A program made the position numbers and the translations under genes. The notes under the pieces were generated by a model that saw only the letters and a list, made by a program, of their open reading frames with translations, was not told where the DNA came from and did not search any database. DNA of 64,000 bases from Ilex aquifolium (taxonomy: Eukaryota; Streptophyta; Magnoliopsida; Aquifoliales; Aquifoliaceae): contig OX637391.1 in NCBI GenBank assembly GCA_951799425.1, positions 19,392,551 through 19,456,550 of the forward strand, read 5' to 3'. Positions 11,788 to 27,790 of the stretch are shown here, in pieces. Position 1 is the first letter of the stretch; each line of letters starts with the position of its first letter.

Positions 11788-14372
11788 TGTGACGCCCCAA
11801 AATCCGAGGGTCTGTTGATTACCCATCAACCCGCGGAATACTCGTGGATACCGAGTAACTCGATATCACACCGTCATGCCCCATTTACCGGGGTCCTTAA
11901 TTTTAACGAAATTCGGGCAGAGTCTCCCTTGTACGGGGAGCTCTACCCAAAACACAACCTGTGCAGTATACATTAACAAGACCCATCCGAGGCCCAATAT
12001 AACACAATGACCACACAGGGTCCATTTATAAGTAAAACTTGACCGCACCGGGTCCATTTATCAATACTTATATCAAACATGCAATGTTAGTTTAACAGTA
12101 GCCCATATAAGTTCTATTACATTTATTCATGAAAACTTTACAAGTCAAAACCATGTCAATCAAAAGGTTTACAAAATCATGCACTAAGACCACAGGTCGG
12201 CCTCCTTCACCCTTGATACTCTACATGGGAGCCATCCGCCGGTGCAAACCCCACACCTGAAATTGTTTCCCGTATAGGGTGAGTCTCGCTCAGTAGAAAA
12301 TTTTCCTACAGAGGCTACTCCCCACCTAGATGCACATGGAATGCTCATATGCAATACTCAATTATCCACAAAAATTCTAATCATGTTTATGCAACTCAGA
12401 TATGGAATTTCTTATGACATGTCATGCAACGAGGTGAGACTCATTCATGCACTCAATCCGAGCCCTTCCCGGCTCCCCAACACACGCAAGTGCCAATGTG
12501 TGAATCCGTCATTTATGTTACACATCAATGACGTTTTACAAAACTAGGGTCTTTCTTGGGGTGGGCATTCATGGACTTACACCAACGGCACCCAACCGAC
12601 ACGGAATTTCAGGACTTCAACCCACGGTTCCGCGTATACCGACACACTTTATGGTCTTTTACACCAACGGAGTGCGAATCCTATCAACGAGTCTTTCACT
12701 CGAGGGATATTCTAGCCCTTCTTGCTAACCCCGACCCAATTTATCATGAAACTAAGCGGCTTAGCTAGGCCTTCGACCCAACTTTCCCAAGCCTTCCGTC
12801 AATCACCAAGTGTGGTATTGACGACAACCATGCACACACCCATGTGATGAGATGTTCCGTGCAAATGCAATGTAATGAATGCCACATGAGCAACATATAA
12901 CACTTATCATCATATCACATGGAAATGTATGTCATATACACATGACTTTCATATATCATCATCATGCTCAATATATCAATAAGCATATGATTTTCACAAG
13001 TTATCACCTAACTCAACTCAAGCATGTTATTTCAATTTCATCAAGATAACACTTTTCACATTCAAGACATTTTATCAAAACACCTTTCATGCATCAATTA
13101 TGTAATCACATAATATTGTCACACAACATTAAATATCATAATTCAAGGCATTTAATCAACACCTTCAAGGCACCTTCATGTTAAACACATATCATGCCCA
13201 CAATTTCACATAGTTACAAGAAAATGCCCAAGTAACCCCCATGCATCAAAGTCAAGCTAGAAGTTGGCCTAAGTCATTTCTAAGCTCACTTTCCCATTTC
13301 CATATTAATAGGCAATTGATAGATATATATATATATATATATATATAACACATACATCCAACCATTCCTATGGACATTTAGGTTAGAAATCAACCCAAGT
13401 AGGAGAAACCCTACCTCAATAGGAGTGTAGAAAACTCCTATAACACCAAAACAACTCAAGAACTCTTGATTTCCCAAATCTTCACTTTTAAATCTTCGGT
13501 GAAATCTCTTGTTTTTGGTACGTACGCGTAGCCCTCGTCGAGGAGATGAACTTTGCCTCTTGGATCGACGGATTCCGACCGACGGAACTCCCGGAATCGG
13601 AGCGGGAAGGTTGAAGAAGATTTTTTTTTTCTCTTTGGTCTTGGGCGGCTGAACAAGGCTGAAGTTCAGCTGATATTTGTGTCAAAAAGCTGATTTAAGA
13701 TGATATTTATAGGCAAAAATGTGCGGTCCACATCGCACCGCATATTTTCGACTTCCGGGTCCGTTTTTCGTCCCGAAACGATTGATTATACTTCGAATTA
13801 AGTTCAAATTAATTTTATTTGAACTTTAACTTAATTTTAAGAAAATTTTATAAAATACATTATTGGGGACCTTTAAAATGTCATTCGTCACGCAGTCGCC
13901 TCGATTGACGTGCAAAAATTCGACTATCTCGGAATTCGACGAAATTTGACATGGTGACTAGATTCCGCGATACGAATCCAATGACGAACTCCGTTTCCTC
14001 ATCCGATGTCTAGAGTATGAGTATTTCAAATAAGCATTAGGATGGCAAATGACAATTTTACCCTTTTTAAGAAAAAGTTCAAATTTGCCCGGGTTTTACA
14101 TATTCCAAAATTTTTAAAAAAAAATTAAATATAACTTGTCAAGCCTTCGGGTCTTGAGCCTTCTTGCTTAAAGGATGTAATTGGTTCAATATTAAGTGTA
14201 AATTGATGGGGAATGGACCTCGGAATGGTCAAGTGATTGATATGTGTTGGTTATGATTCCCATAAAGAGGATGTGATGACGTGGTGTCGGGTTATGCGGC
14301 ATCAGGGGCACTTCTATGGATTGATGGGTGATCAACGCGTTGAGAAATGACCCCCGATTTTAGGGGCGTCAT
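11788..14372 (-). mobile_element. LTR C, near-complete (about 2.6 kb), minus orientation
   Basis: The segment starts TGTGACGCCCCAAAATCC (11788) and ends GATTTTAGGGGCGTCA (14370), so both termini carry the same 15-20-base inverted end. A minus-strand TATAAATA promoter-like site lies at about 13701-13710, with the transcribed leader towards lower coordinates. Matching segments occur in fragments A, B and D. There is no primer-binding site on the 11788 side and no clear TSD, so it may be a solo LTR or a rearranged copy. A (TA)n run lies at 13320-13346. Confidence 0.5.
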
Positions 14373-15900
14373 AGAGAATCTAGCCCTTCTTGTTATAGCA
14401 CGACTCAATTATTTATGCAAAACCTAGTGCGACTCAGCTGGATCTAAATCCAACCTTCTCGAGCCCACCCATCCACTCACCTAGTTGACGATTGACCCAA
14501 ATCCATGCACACACATTCACACTCTTGTCAATGCCCACGAATGTAGTGCAACTCATTCATATGTAATTCATATCATCATGCTCATCATATCATAAAAACA
14601 TATAATGAACATGTCCATTACTATAAATATTCCCAAGCATGTCATATATGATTACAATCCAATAAACATACTAGGACTCACCTAAACATTTTATCAAAAC
14701 ACTTAGATGATATGAAATGTAAACACATAACATACCCACAACAAAACCACATAAAGTTCATCATAATGTTAATTATATCATGGAAGCATATAACAACATT
14801 CTACCATACCACCCAACACATGTTAAATACATTGATTAGCTCAATTAACATACTTGATTTCATTGAGACATTTTATCAAACACATAGGGTGCGTACAATG
14901 TAAACATATAATATACCCAATAATCCATTTAACATACATATGAACTCATACCCATATCACATGCTAACAAATCAATTAAACTTGATATGTCGGTCATGCT
15001 AATTTACAATTAACATGCTCTAAGTCACTAATTCTAACACATAAACAAATTAATCATAATAGAGTTTCACAAATTAAAGAATTAACTATAAATCATTCAT
15101 TTAACCCAACTCATATACACACACACTAGTCAAGAGCTAAAACATGTGATACACACACCCATAGCCCTACTCATTTCATATAGAAATCTTAGATTGAAAG
15201 TAAACCTAGATATGAAGGAACCCTACCTCTTGTAGTGTGCGTACGAGGTAAAATGACTTCTGACGATACCAAATGATGCTTTGTTCGACCCCTAGCCAAA
15301 ACTCAAATTTTTTTCCTTGTGTCATAATTGAGCGTGGATGGTACCCACGCGTAGCCTTTGCCGTTGTGAGTAACTTAAGTTCTTACTCCGAGGCGAGTCG
15401 TCACTCGGATCTTGCTGGATCAAAGAGAGAAGGGAAAAAGAAGATGGAGAAAATAGAGTTCTTCTCTCTCTCTCTCTCGGCTAAAACTTGGACGAAAAAT
15501 GAGTGGCCCACATTGCGCCACACATCTCGTTTTAACAGGTCCAATTTTATCCCAAATCAATTAAATCTCATTCCCGTTAAGTTTAGTATATTTTTATTCA
15601 ACTAAATTTAAATTATTTCTCGGGTCCCATGAATAAAATTTAATCGCGATACCTGATCGCTTTGAAATGCGCGAAAAATCTGACTGCCTCGAAATTCAAT
15701 GAAAATTGACTGAGTAACAAAATTTCGTGAGATAAATCCAACAGTGAGGACCATTTTATCATCCGAGTTATATAAAAATTCGAGTTTTCGACTTGTGCTT
15801 TAATGACTAATTACTATTTTACCCCTTTTTAATTAAGTTTTAATTTTTTCGGATTTTATAGGTGTTAGATGGGGGCACTAGTGTTTCTTCAAGCATATTT
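14373..15900 (-). mobile_element. LTR fragment D, minus orientation
   Basis: 14373 resumes with GAGAATCTAGCCCTTCTTG, equivalent to 12707 in LTR C. The sequence then parallels C through its promoter-proximal part (GTACCCACGCGTAGCC at about 15340 versus GTACGTACGCGTAGCC at about 13520). This suggests LTR C lies inside, or was duplicated next to, an older copy. CT repeats at 15464-15478 are in the leader. No coding sequence. Confidence 0.45.
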
Positions 15901-15959
15901 CGGCCTCGAAAGAAGAACCGACTTTTTCAAAATTTCTCTATATTGCCTACTTTCGTCAT

Positions 15960-17110
15960 AACACTTGGACATCGGGGGAAGAAGTTTTGCCTCCAGGTTG
16001 CTATGTAAGATCTTGGCTGACAATTATGTTCGGTGGAGGAGATAGAGGAATTTTCAAAAATTGGACAATCAGATCATCATCTGGTATGGGGATTGGAGCA
16101 GGCTTGGTGGAGGGTCTAGTTTCAAAAGGAATGGAGGGAATAGGGTTCAACACTAAGTTAATATAGTTCTTAATCACTCTCTCCCTACACATCTTTTACT
16201 TTCTGAACTTCTTTTGAGGCCTAGAGGTGAAAGCTATTTTGGCCCGAGCATCTTCTCTATGCTCGACAAGTTGTGTAGTAAAGGACTTAGGAACTACAAT
16301 AAAAGAATGGTAGGTAGGTTGATAATCAAGCACGTGAGTTGGTCGACAAAAGTGGTTGGTATTTAAAGACCAGATTTTTTACAAATCTTCTAAATCCACC
16401 GACTCCTTTGAAAATTTGACTTTGATGGCTTCACCTGCGCAAGGCAGCAGGGAATTAGAGAAGAAATAAAAAATAAAGGAATTGAGCAAAAAAGAAGGGC
16501 ATTTGAGATCACCTAGCCCACCCTCTCCATAGGGGCATCTATAGCGAGGCTCTTCACCCTCTTTGTGCTCCCAATTCCCAAACATGAACAAAATATTATT
16601 TTCATGTCGCTTGTTGGGATCTGGGAGGTGGGTAACAAGTTAAAGTGCATTCCTCACTTGGAAGTAATAGTTTCTTATCACTGAACTTTATCATGTAAGA
16701 GTAAAGAATCTCCCAAAGGCCGAGAATGACACCAAGAAGATCATCGAGGGCCACCATGTCCATCACTATCCTAAAGAAGTTAGGATAACATTGGATGGGG
16801 CAGAGTTTCGGAGAGGCAAGAACTCTAAGAAGAAGATGATGGAGATGAAACCTAACTCCAAACTCAGTTATAACTTGTGTAGGGATGGGAATGGACTCTC
16901 TAGATCCTATAAGAGGTTCATCTTCCTAAACAACCACAATGAACATGTTATCGGGGATCCTATATTTGGCCTGGAAAACAAGGATTTTGTCCTTGTTTGG
17001 AGGGACCATGACAGAAAAAACAAGGAGAATGAGAAATATAGAGAAAAGAAGGGGAACAAACGAATTATGGAGGCTTGAAGGATAATGAAGGACTCAAGAA
17101 ATGTAACAAT
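15960..17110 (-). pseudogene. Decayed retroelement-like coding relic
   Basis: On the minus strand an open stretch of about 85 codons (about 16379-16640) contains LVTHLPDPNKRHENN followed by FMFGNWEHKEGEEP. This weakly resembles the W-E-x-x-x-x-E-P stretch of plant 'putative gypsy-type transposon' proteins. Neighbouring open frames (16791-17078 plus, 16907-17203 minus) are Lys/Glu-rich or Phe/Ser-rich, with no domain I recognise. Assignment is tentative. Confidence 0.25.
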
Positions 17111-19020
17111 GGAGGAAAAATGAGAGGAGTTCCCCTTTAAATAGAATACAAAGGCGTTAGAAATGGCATCAGAAGTGAAAACATCATAATTTTTGAAAAA
17201 CAAGTGATTGTTTTAACAATGAGGAGATGTTTTGACACACCTTTTCATAGAAAATGATGCAATACATTTAATGAAGGACATCATTACGACAGAGAATGTA
17301 TACCAATGAACGACACATTGCAAACACACATAGGGAAAGACGAAGGGGTTCAAAATATTTATGTGCCTAATTACACCACTTAATACGGACACATGGCATA
17401 TAGAGCGTGACAAATATAAAAAAGGGACAAATTGGTGAAGTTAGAATGCCTATGGTTGTGGTCCAACCGAACAGGTATCAATATTAGCTGACCAGATAAT
17501 TGGAATCATTCTCAACAAATGACTCAATTAGCTATGCCCCCGAGTTGTTTGTGCGAAACGAGCAAGTGTGTAGAATACACTTTGAAGAAAACAGTGCCCG
17601 AATAAGACTTAGGTTTAGCAATTTAGAAGACAAGGACTAGGTCCACCCCGAACAAAGGATAGCTATGTTATTGCTATGATCAAAGGCGGTCATGAGCAGT
17701 TGATAAGGAGACTACCTATTTGACTATGTACATTATAAACGTGACTTAACAAATCGACTAATGAGAAATAAAACCTAGGAAGGTTCAATAACAAATTTGA
17801 GAAGATGCGCTTGAAAAATAGGTGTGCCACTTTATTTCAATCAAGATTGTAAACCCTAAAAAGTTGGGCACACATAAATACAAAATGAGCTTAAGTCTAC
17901 AGGTTACACACTTCTTACCTACTTGCTTAACTTTGGAGACTTTATTGACTTAAGTATTGAAATGCCTCCAATCAGTTAGGTTCCAGTCTATGATAATTCA
18001 TTCATTTTATAAAAAGAGATGCACTCAATTCGTTTCGTTCGATACAAGTCATTCAATTCCTAGATTATTGTTGATTCATCATTCTTGTAATACGTAATTT
18101 TTCCTCTTACATTTATCTAACTTAAAAATATGGCTCGATATCACAGATCAGACTATGATACCAAAAGGTTAGTTCTCAAGAACATATTAAGAATTGATCT
18201 GTAATCATAAATCTTGATATGAGTTATTTTTAGTCATTAAATTTGAAAATGATAAGATATAAATAAATAAAACTAAATAACTTAGCACATGTCATGTTTA
18301 AATTGAGAATGTGGTATGGTATTTTTTTTTTTTACTTTTTGATACTAAAGTCTACCCCGATCCAAGTCCTATCAGGTGGGGCTCCTATTATGTTCTCAAG
18401 GAACAACAGATTTTGTTGTTCCATTTAATTAATCGTGTCAAAATATCTTGTTGACATTAATCTAAACTGTTTATTCCTGTGTTATGTTTGGGTTAAGTTG
18501 TATAACCCGAAATAAAAAATCTAAAATTAAGACTATTTTCTCTCAACTAATCTCACACTAATAATTGTTTCATAAATTAAAAATGAAATAAATTCATATA
18601 ATTATAAAACAAGTAATAAAATTTTATTATTTTACAATGATTCATGCTAATACTTAATAAAAAAATACAATTATGGTATTTTATTTAAACAATATTAATT
18701 ATGTTTATTAATCATTTCAATGGTATTCATTGTCTTATAAATGCTTTGTCTTCTTGAGGTCAAGGGTTCAGTCCCCCTCCCCTTTTCCTTTCCCCTCCCA
18801 AAAAAGAAGAAGAAGTTCAATTTACTTATATTTGACACTTATCCGATCTATTTATTGTTAGTGTTAGCAAATCATGTCATTTTAAAATTTATATCGAAAA
18901 TTAGTCAATTTTAATCCATTAGTTTATATCGAGGTTAGAATTTTATTATCATGTTATATCATATTCCGTCTAAAATTATCATTCTTTAATTTGTAGAAAG
19001 ACAGAGTTTCAATTAAATTA
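17110..19020. other. Intergenic DNA, no gene seen
   Basis: A/T-rich sequence without supported open frames. A GGTTCAGTCCC string at about 18766 resembles a tRNA B box, but no A box or tail makes it a convincing SINE. Confidence 0.5.
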
Positions 19021-19026
19021 ATATAT

Positions 19027-19582
19027 AGGGTTTATTGCACTTAAGGTCCTCAAAATATGAAGTTTGTCTCATTTTGGTCCATAATATTTTAATTGCATCA
19101 TTTTAGTCTCTGAAGTATTGAATATATATGTCTATGTGGTCTTCAAGCAGATAGCGTCTAGATTGCTAACGATTTTTTATTATAAACTTGTTACGTAATA
19201 CTTAAATATAGGCAAAAAATAATAATTTAGATTACTCTTAACTAAATTTCTACCCAAATTTTGGTCAAAGAGCTATCCAAATTATATAGTTTTGATTCCG
19301 AGCTATTCAAATTTTAGTTAAGAGCTACCCATATTACACATTTTTTTGTTAAGACTTACCTAAATTTTGGTCAAAAGCTACCCAAATTAATTTTTGTCTA
19401 TATTTAAGTATTACGTGATAAATTTTATTATAAAAAATCGTTAGCAATTTAAATGTTGTCTGCTTGAGGGACCACACAGAAATATAATCAATAATTTAAG
19501 GACTAAAATGATGCAATTGAAATATTAAAGATCAAAATGAGATAAACCCCATATTTTAGGGACCTCAAATGTAACTAACCCT
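19027..19582. mobile_element. Foldback MITE, family M2 (copy 1)
   Basis: The arms 19027-19215 and 19390-19582 are inverted copies. The left begins AGGGTTTATTGCACTTAAGG and the right ends CCTCAAATGTAACTAACCCT. The centre is built from short tandem units of the form GAGCTAYCCAAATTTTGGTCAA. The same family occurs at 59237-59976 and, truncated, at about 50372-50817. Confidence 0.75.
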
Positions 19583-19590
19583 AATCTATA

Positions 19591-20546
19591 TCTATACTAC
19601 TAATAAAAGTACGTTAAGATGAAAAACTTTTGAATCTCTATTTTACCCTTATAAAAAAATGCAAAGATCACTCTATTATTTCACAATTAAATATCTAATT
19701 TACCATCATATTCTTATGTATTTAAATCTCTAACTTATTTATAACATCTCTTTTAATTATCTATTATGTATGTATAAATATCAGTTTCTATAAAACTTTT
19801 TGATTAATTATATTACTCTTAAAAAATATATGCATCATTATATTTTCAATAAAGTGTTCAAAAAATATTATATTTCTCATCTCATATGCAAAATTAACAT
19901 TATACCTACATATGTGTATTTTCTTTTTAATTGAAAAGTTTAACCCTTTTATTTCTAAGATAAATCGTATATATAATTTTTTTTTTAAAATCAATTTATG
20001 TTACATAAATATAATTCTTTAGTCGTAAGAAATTTTCTAAGTTGTACTAAGATTTTATATAAAAATAGATATTATAGTATATTTTTAAGTAAAACTTAAA
20101 TTTTTTAGAAATTTAATATGCTTGAAAATATATATTATAGAGTAGTATATTAAATTTTATCAGATTTGACTTAACTAATTCCTAACTACACTAAGATTCC
20201 AATGTGATTAGTATATTGGCAATTACTTTTATTTTATTCAAACAATTATAAGTGAAATCCTAATGAAATGAATTTCAAAAAAATTAATTTCTCAATCATT
20301 ACTAAAAAAATAATATCAATCACAAATTCTACAAAAATATAATTTTAACTATTTTTTTTAAAGTTAGAATAAAGAATTTTGAGAACATACAAAGTTTTCA
20401 TAATCTTATAATAGAATATGAGTAATAAAAAATCAAGTTTGATAAATTTGAGATAATATTTAATTTAGATAAACATATATTTAATATATTTTATTAATTT
20501 TTATGTATGAAATTATTTACGTGCAACGCACGTGATGCATTGTTAA
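19591..20546 (+). mobile_element. Helitron-like non-autonomous element (copy 1)
   Basis: It begins TCTATACTACTAATAAAAG. Near the right end it has the hairpin ACGTGcaacgCACGT (20519-20533) followed by GATGCATTGTTAA. The segment 20180-20546 is similar to the reverse complement of 28190-28565, which shares the hairpin and the GCATTG tail. Helitrons start TC and end with a hairpin and CTRR. Here the CTRR has decayed, so the exact end is uncertain. There is no Rep/helicase coding. Confidence 0.5.
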
Positions 20547-20756
20547 TTCATATAAATGAGTGTAATTCTACGTTTATCAAATGTTCTCAGTCTAATAAAT
20601 TTATAACGGTATATATTTTTGAGTTTGTATTATGTATGAGACAAACTCTATATTTTATGAAATTTCAGTGTAATTAATCATAATATATATTGATAGGTGT
20701 TGAATTTTAGAGCCCAAAGGTTGACGAAACTACGTCGTTAATGGAATAGCAAAATC

Positions 20757-20884
20757 GCTGACCGTCAAAGCCCCACCCAGTCCTACCCGCATCTTGTCTG
20801 GCCAGCCTGATATCCCAGCCGTGACACCAGCCGCGCCGCACCACACTAAACGCAAATTGATAAAAGTGGACTTTGACGGTCAGC
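20757..20884. promoter_or_regulatory. 14-3-3 upstream region with 14-bp perfect inverted repeat
   Basis: GCTGACCGTCAAAG (20757-20770) and its exact reverse complement CTTTGACGGTCAGC (20871-20884) bracket about 100 bases of GC-richer DNA just upstream of the transcribed leader. Each arm contains TGAC cores like those of W-boxes bound by WRKY factors. Regulatory use is inferred from position only. Confidence 0.4.
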
Positions 20885-20939
20885 GCCAGCTCATATAGCA
20901 ATCTCCGCCCCCACACAACCATTTACTCCATTTTAAGAC

Positions 20940-21831
20940 TCCTGCAACTCTCTCTCTCTCTCTCTCTCTCAACTTCTTCTTCACAATCGATTCGCTGTAT
21001 CAAAAGAGGTACGCATCGATTCCTTTGCTGTTATATTTAGGGTTAAGGTTAGATCTTAGATTTTTTAAAATGATTGGTTTGCTTGTAGTTTTGTAATCGT
21101 TGACTGTGCATTGATATGTGGATTTGGTTGTCTTATTGGTTATTTACACTATTTGCAGTTCGATCTGTTGAGATTCCAAGCTCTAATGCTCCATTTGGTT
21201 GCTGAGAAAATGTATACATACAAAGAATGGGAGTTTAAACTTCTGAATCATTAATTTCTACTTTATTTGTTTAGTTGAAAAATTATTTCCGAACAAATGA
21301 AGCATAATGGTTAGATCTATTTGAAGATTCGAAACAACATGGAACTTGATGTTTGTAAGTATAACGATTTTACTTAGCAACCAAACCGTACGTGTGATCC
21401 TCGGTTAGGTTGCTGAGAGATTTCAGAAAAGGGAATTAAGGAGGGTTTTGGTTATTGGATGCGAAGTAGTTGCGATCCCTGAGAATAAATCCTTTTATCA
21501 GCTCAGGATTGTTGTTTTAGAGTGCTATAGTTTTTTAAATGTCTGAGCAAACCTAACTGTGGAGTATATCTGAACTAAACATTATTTATAAAATGAATGC
21601 AAGCTACACTGTAACCTTTTGGATTAGCTGAAGCTTAATATTTCCATTATTTTGTCAATACGTTATCTGAGCGTTTTAACAGAGGATTTGTTCCTAACCC
21701 GAAGGCATTTTTTTTAATATTGATAGCATTTTGCAAAATTTGTTTCCTGACTGTAAGTGCATTTTGTGTATTTTAATGATGGATGTGCTTAAAATTTATG
21801 ATGTAGTAGATATTAGTCAACTCTAATAAAG
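20940..21831 (+). promoter_or_regulatory. 14-3-3 5' leader with probable 5' UTR intron
   Basis: A (CT)n tract (20949-20971) followed by a leader up to about 21008 ends at AAAGAG/GTACGC, a good donor. An acceptor such as ATATTAG (about 21818) lies shortly before the ATG at 21832. An intron of about 0.8 kb in the 5' UTR is therefore likely. The T-rich body of the interval fits an intron. The exact transcription start is not determinable here. Confidence 0.45.
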
Positions 21832-25242
<3,411 letters not shown>

Positions 25243-25649
25243 CCGCGAGCTTCTGTATGTTCCGTTTGTGCCTTATTATAGATTTCATTTGGGGGTGTTA
25301 GTACATCTTCATAGAGTCGAACTGCTGCTATGTTGCTCAGTTTTACATATTATTAGGTTGTATTATTGCTGTTGAAAAGAATTGGGTTTGGTGGTTTTGT
25401 TATCAGAGATGTTGGTTATTTTAGTGGTTTTCGTCTTGGTACGAATTTGACATGATTCAAGTGATTGCTTTTGTCGTTTTGGTACTTCATACTATTGCAT
25501 ATACTCGGTTCTTTTCAAAATTAGAGGCATATATGAAAGGTGATGGTGAGCTGGGGGAAGAGGAAATTGCCGTTGCTCCTTGAGGTATCCAACCCCTAAT
25601 TGCACACTGCCACGGTGTAGGTTTTACCAGAATTAATTGGCCATCCTTA
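25243..25649 (+). other. 14-3-3 3' UTR and downstream flank
   Basis: T-rich sequence following the TAG at 25240-25242. No clear AATAAA is present and no other gene is seen before the MITE at 25650. Confidence 0.4.
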
Positions 25650-26547
25650 GAGCATCTCCAACAATGCTATCTAAAATAGCTACTCAAAATATATTTAAAT
25701 ATTATATTATCTATTTTAGCTAATCATTTTTTCAAATTCACTCTAATAACTCTATCTATTTTAGCTAACTATTTCAACTAATTTTAACTAACTTTCAATA
25801 ATAAAATTCAAAAAATAGCAATTCAACTTACATTGTATAAATTTAATCAATTATGGGCTACAAGAGTAAATATCATAAAAGATGGGTTACAAGAGTAAAT
25901 ATCATAAAATATTTGGGGGGTTTTGTTGGATTTTTGAATTTTTTTGGGGGATTTGTTGAATTTTTAGAGGAATTTTACTGTATTTTAGGGGGGGTTTGCT
26001 GGATTTTAAAGGGGATCATCGTCTTCCCCATTGTGATACAACGATATATAACCTGCAATTGATCACTTCAAGCAAAGACATTGAATCAAAAAACAAGCTG
26101 AAGACATTGAATCAAAAGGGTAGCAAAGACATTGAATCAAAAAATAGTTAAAACAAGCTGAGGCGTTTTACAAGAAAAGGGTAGGAAACCCAAAGAATAC
26201 CAAACCCATTCCATACACACATACAACGAGAGGCAGAGAGAGGCAACATATGTACTTGAAGCAGCAAATTGATGTAGCAAATCTGAGAGAAAGGCAGCAA
26301 ATTTGAAGCAGCAAATCGATGTAGCACAGAGAGGCAGGGATCGATGGAGTTTTGTGGTCAATCCATGGAGAGGCAGAGAGAGGCGAGGTCTGGCGCGAGG
26401 GAGATATCGGCTAGCTAGATGTAGCGACTGAAAAAGGGGCAATGGAAAATAGATAGCTAAATAGCTAGTCTGTTGGAGCCAATTTTTAAGGAGAAGCTAT
26501 CTAAAATAGTTAAGGGGAGGGGTATACCTAATCTGTTGGAGATGCTG
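25650..26547. mobile_element. PIF/Harbinger-like MITE with TTA target duplication
   Basis: It begins GAGCATCTCCAACA and ends TGTTGGAGATGCTG, flanked by TTA at 25647-25649 and 26548-26550. A second inverted pair lies further in (GCTATCTAAAATAG at both ends). A 3-bp TTA/TAA target duplication with GC-start TIRs is typical of Tourist/Harbinger elements. The length is 898 bp and the open frames inside are spurious. Confidence 0.7.
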
Positions 26548-26550
26548 TTA

Positions 26551-26951
26551 TTTAGGTGCTGCAGTTGCATAGCTGTGCTCTCTCTCTCTCATACACACAC
26601 AAAAACACGCGCATTGTTACTGTTCTACTCTCACGATCCCTTTCCTCTACTGCCTATTATGCTAAGTAGTTGCCTCTTCCCTCTCCTTCAATCACCCCTG
26701 GTCAGGGGTGGCCCCAGGCAAATTGAGGCGGCCCTGTTAATTTTTATTATAATAATATATAATTTTTATTATTTAAATATTAAACAATAGTTAGTCAAAC
26801 AAACAAAACTATTAATTAATTTTTGTATTCAAATTCTTTGGACATCATTTTACTTGATAATATTTCCCATCCATTCAAGGTCAAATAGATAACATAGTAG
26901 TAAAATAACGATTAATGATATAATCATTTCAATTTTAATATAAAACAATTA
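26551..26951. other. Intergenic DNA with a hAT-like end fragment
   Basis: A (CT)n and CA-rich tract (26578-26605) is followed by CAGGGGTGGCCCCAGG at about 26702, resembling one end of a hAT element. No matching second end is nearby. No gene is seen. Confidence 0.35.
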
Positions 26952-27352
26952 AGAGCATTTCCAGTTATCTTTATTTAGACTTAAATTTAAATTTAAGTAA
27001 AAATTATCCAAAATTTTTTATCAATCCTATATTTTTAATATACACAAAAGAGTAATATTATTTGGACCTAAAAATTTGACCTAATTTGTTTTATACCAAA
27101 TTAAGGAGACTCAAATTTTTACTCAGATCAAGGAAGGTTAAAACTTATAGTTAAATTATCAATGGTCATATTTCATTCTCCTTTAAAAATTCAATGGTCA
27201 TATTTTGCTCTCTTTTACATTTTAGTTTGTTATCCTTTAAATTTAAATTTGTCATTCTTTAAATTTAAGTTTATCTATTTGAGTCATTTGTATTTAATTA
27301 AGGCTTTTACTCAAAGTTGAGTAAAAAATTGAGTTAAAATTGGAGATGTTGA
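26952..27352. mobile_element. Short MITE, probably Harbinger-related
   Basis: The left end AGAGCATTTCCAGTT and the right end AATTGGAGATGTT are inverted. Internal inverted segments (TTTACTTAAATTTAAATTT on the left, AAATTTAAATTTGTC and AAGTTGAGTAAAA on the right) support a foldback of about 400 bp. No target duplication is certain. Confidence 0.45.
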
Positions 27353-27587
27353 AGTTAGAGGTGACAATCTTAACTCATTATCCATTAATCCTCTCAATGC
27401 ACACATAATTTAATGGGTTGAGTACCTATATTAATTAATGCGAGTCCTAAATGGGTTGGGTAATAAGACTCATTTTAAGTAAGCAAATTAAGATGTATTG
27501 CAAATGGGTACCAATTGGGTTAAGTATTTATCTTTCTATTAAATAACAAAACTAATAAAATCAAATACACACTAATATACCAAAGAA
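27353..27587. other. AT-rich spacer between MITE and satellite, no gene seen
   Basis: Sequence without open frames or recognisable repeats, rich in TTAA and TAATGGGTT strings. Confidence 0.4.
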
Positions 27588-27757
27588 TGCACACACACAC
27601 ACACATGCGCTAATACACCAAAAAATATACACACATACACTAATGCACCAAAATACACACACTAATACAACAAAAAATAAACATATATACTAATACATAA
27701 AAAAAAAAACCCGTACACTAGTACACCAAAACACACACAAATATTAGTACACCAAAA

Positions 27758-27790
<33 letters not shown>

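Noticed and set aside
11617..11976. 119-codon open frame across the palindromic array
   Set aside because: Formed by the repeat and the start of LTR C. Both strands are open because the blocks are palindromic.
16791..17078. 95-codon Lys-rich open frame as a gene
   Set aside because: No recognisable domain, composition typical of A-rich DNA, and it overlaps an opposite-strand relic.
18755..18790. tRNA B-box-like GGTTCAGTCCC, possible SINE or tRNA
   Set aside because: No A box at the right distance, no cloverleaf and no clear element ends.
26137..26790. Open frames of 101 and 105 codons
   Set aside because: They lie within or beside the Harbinger-like MITE and show no domain.
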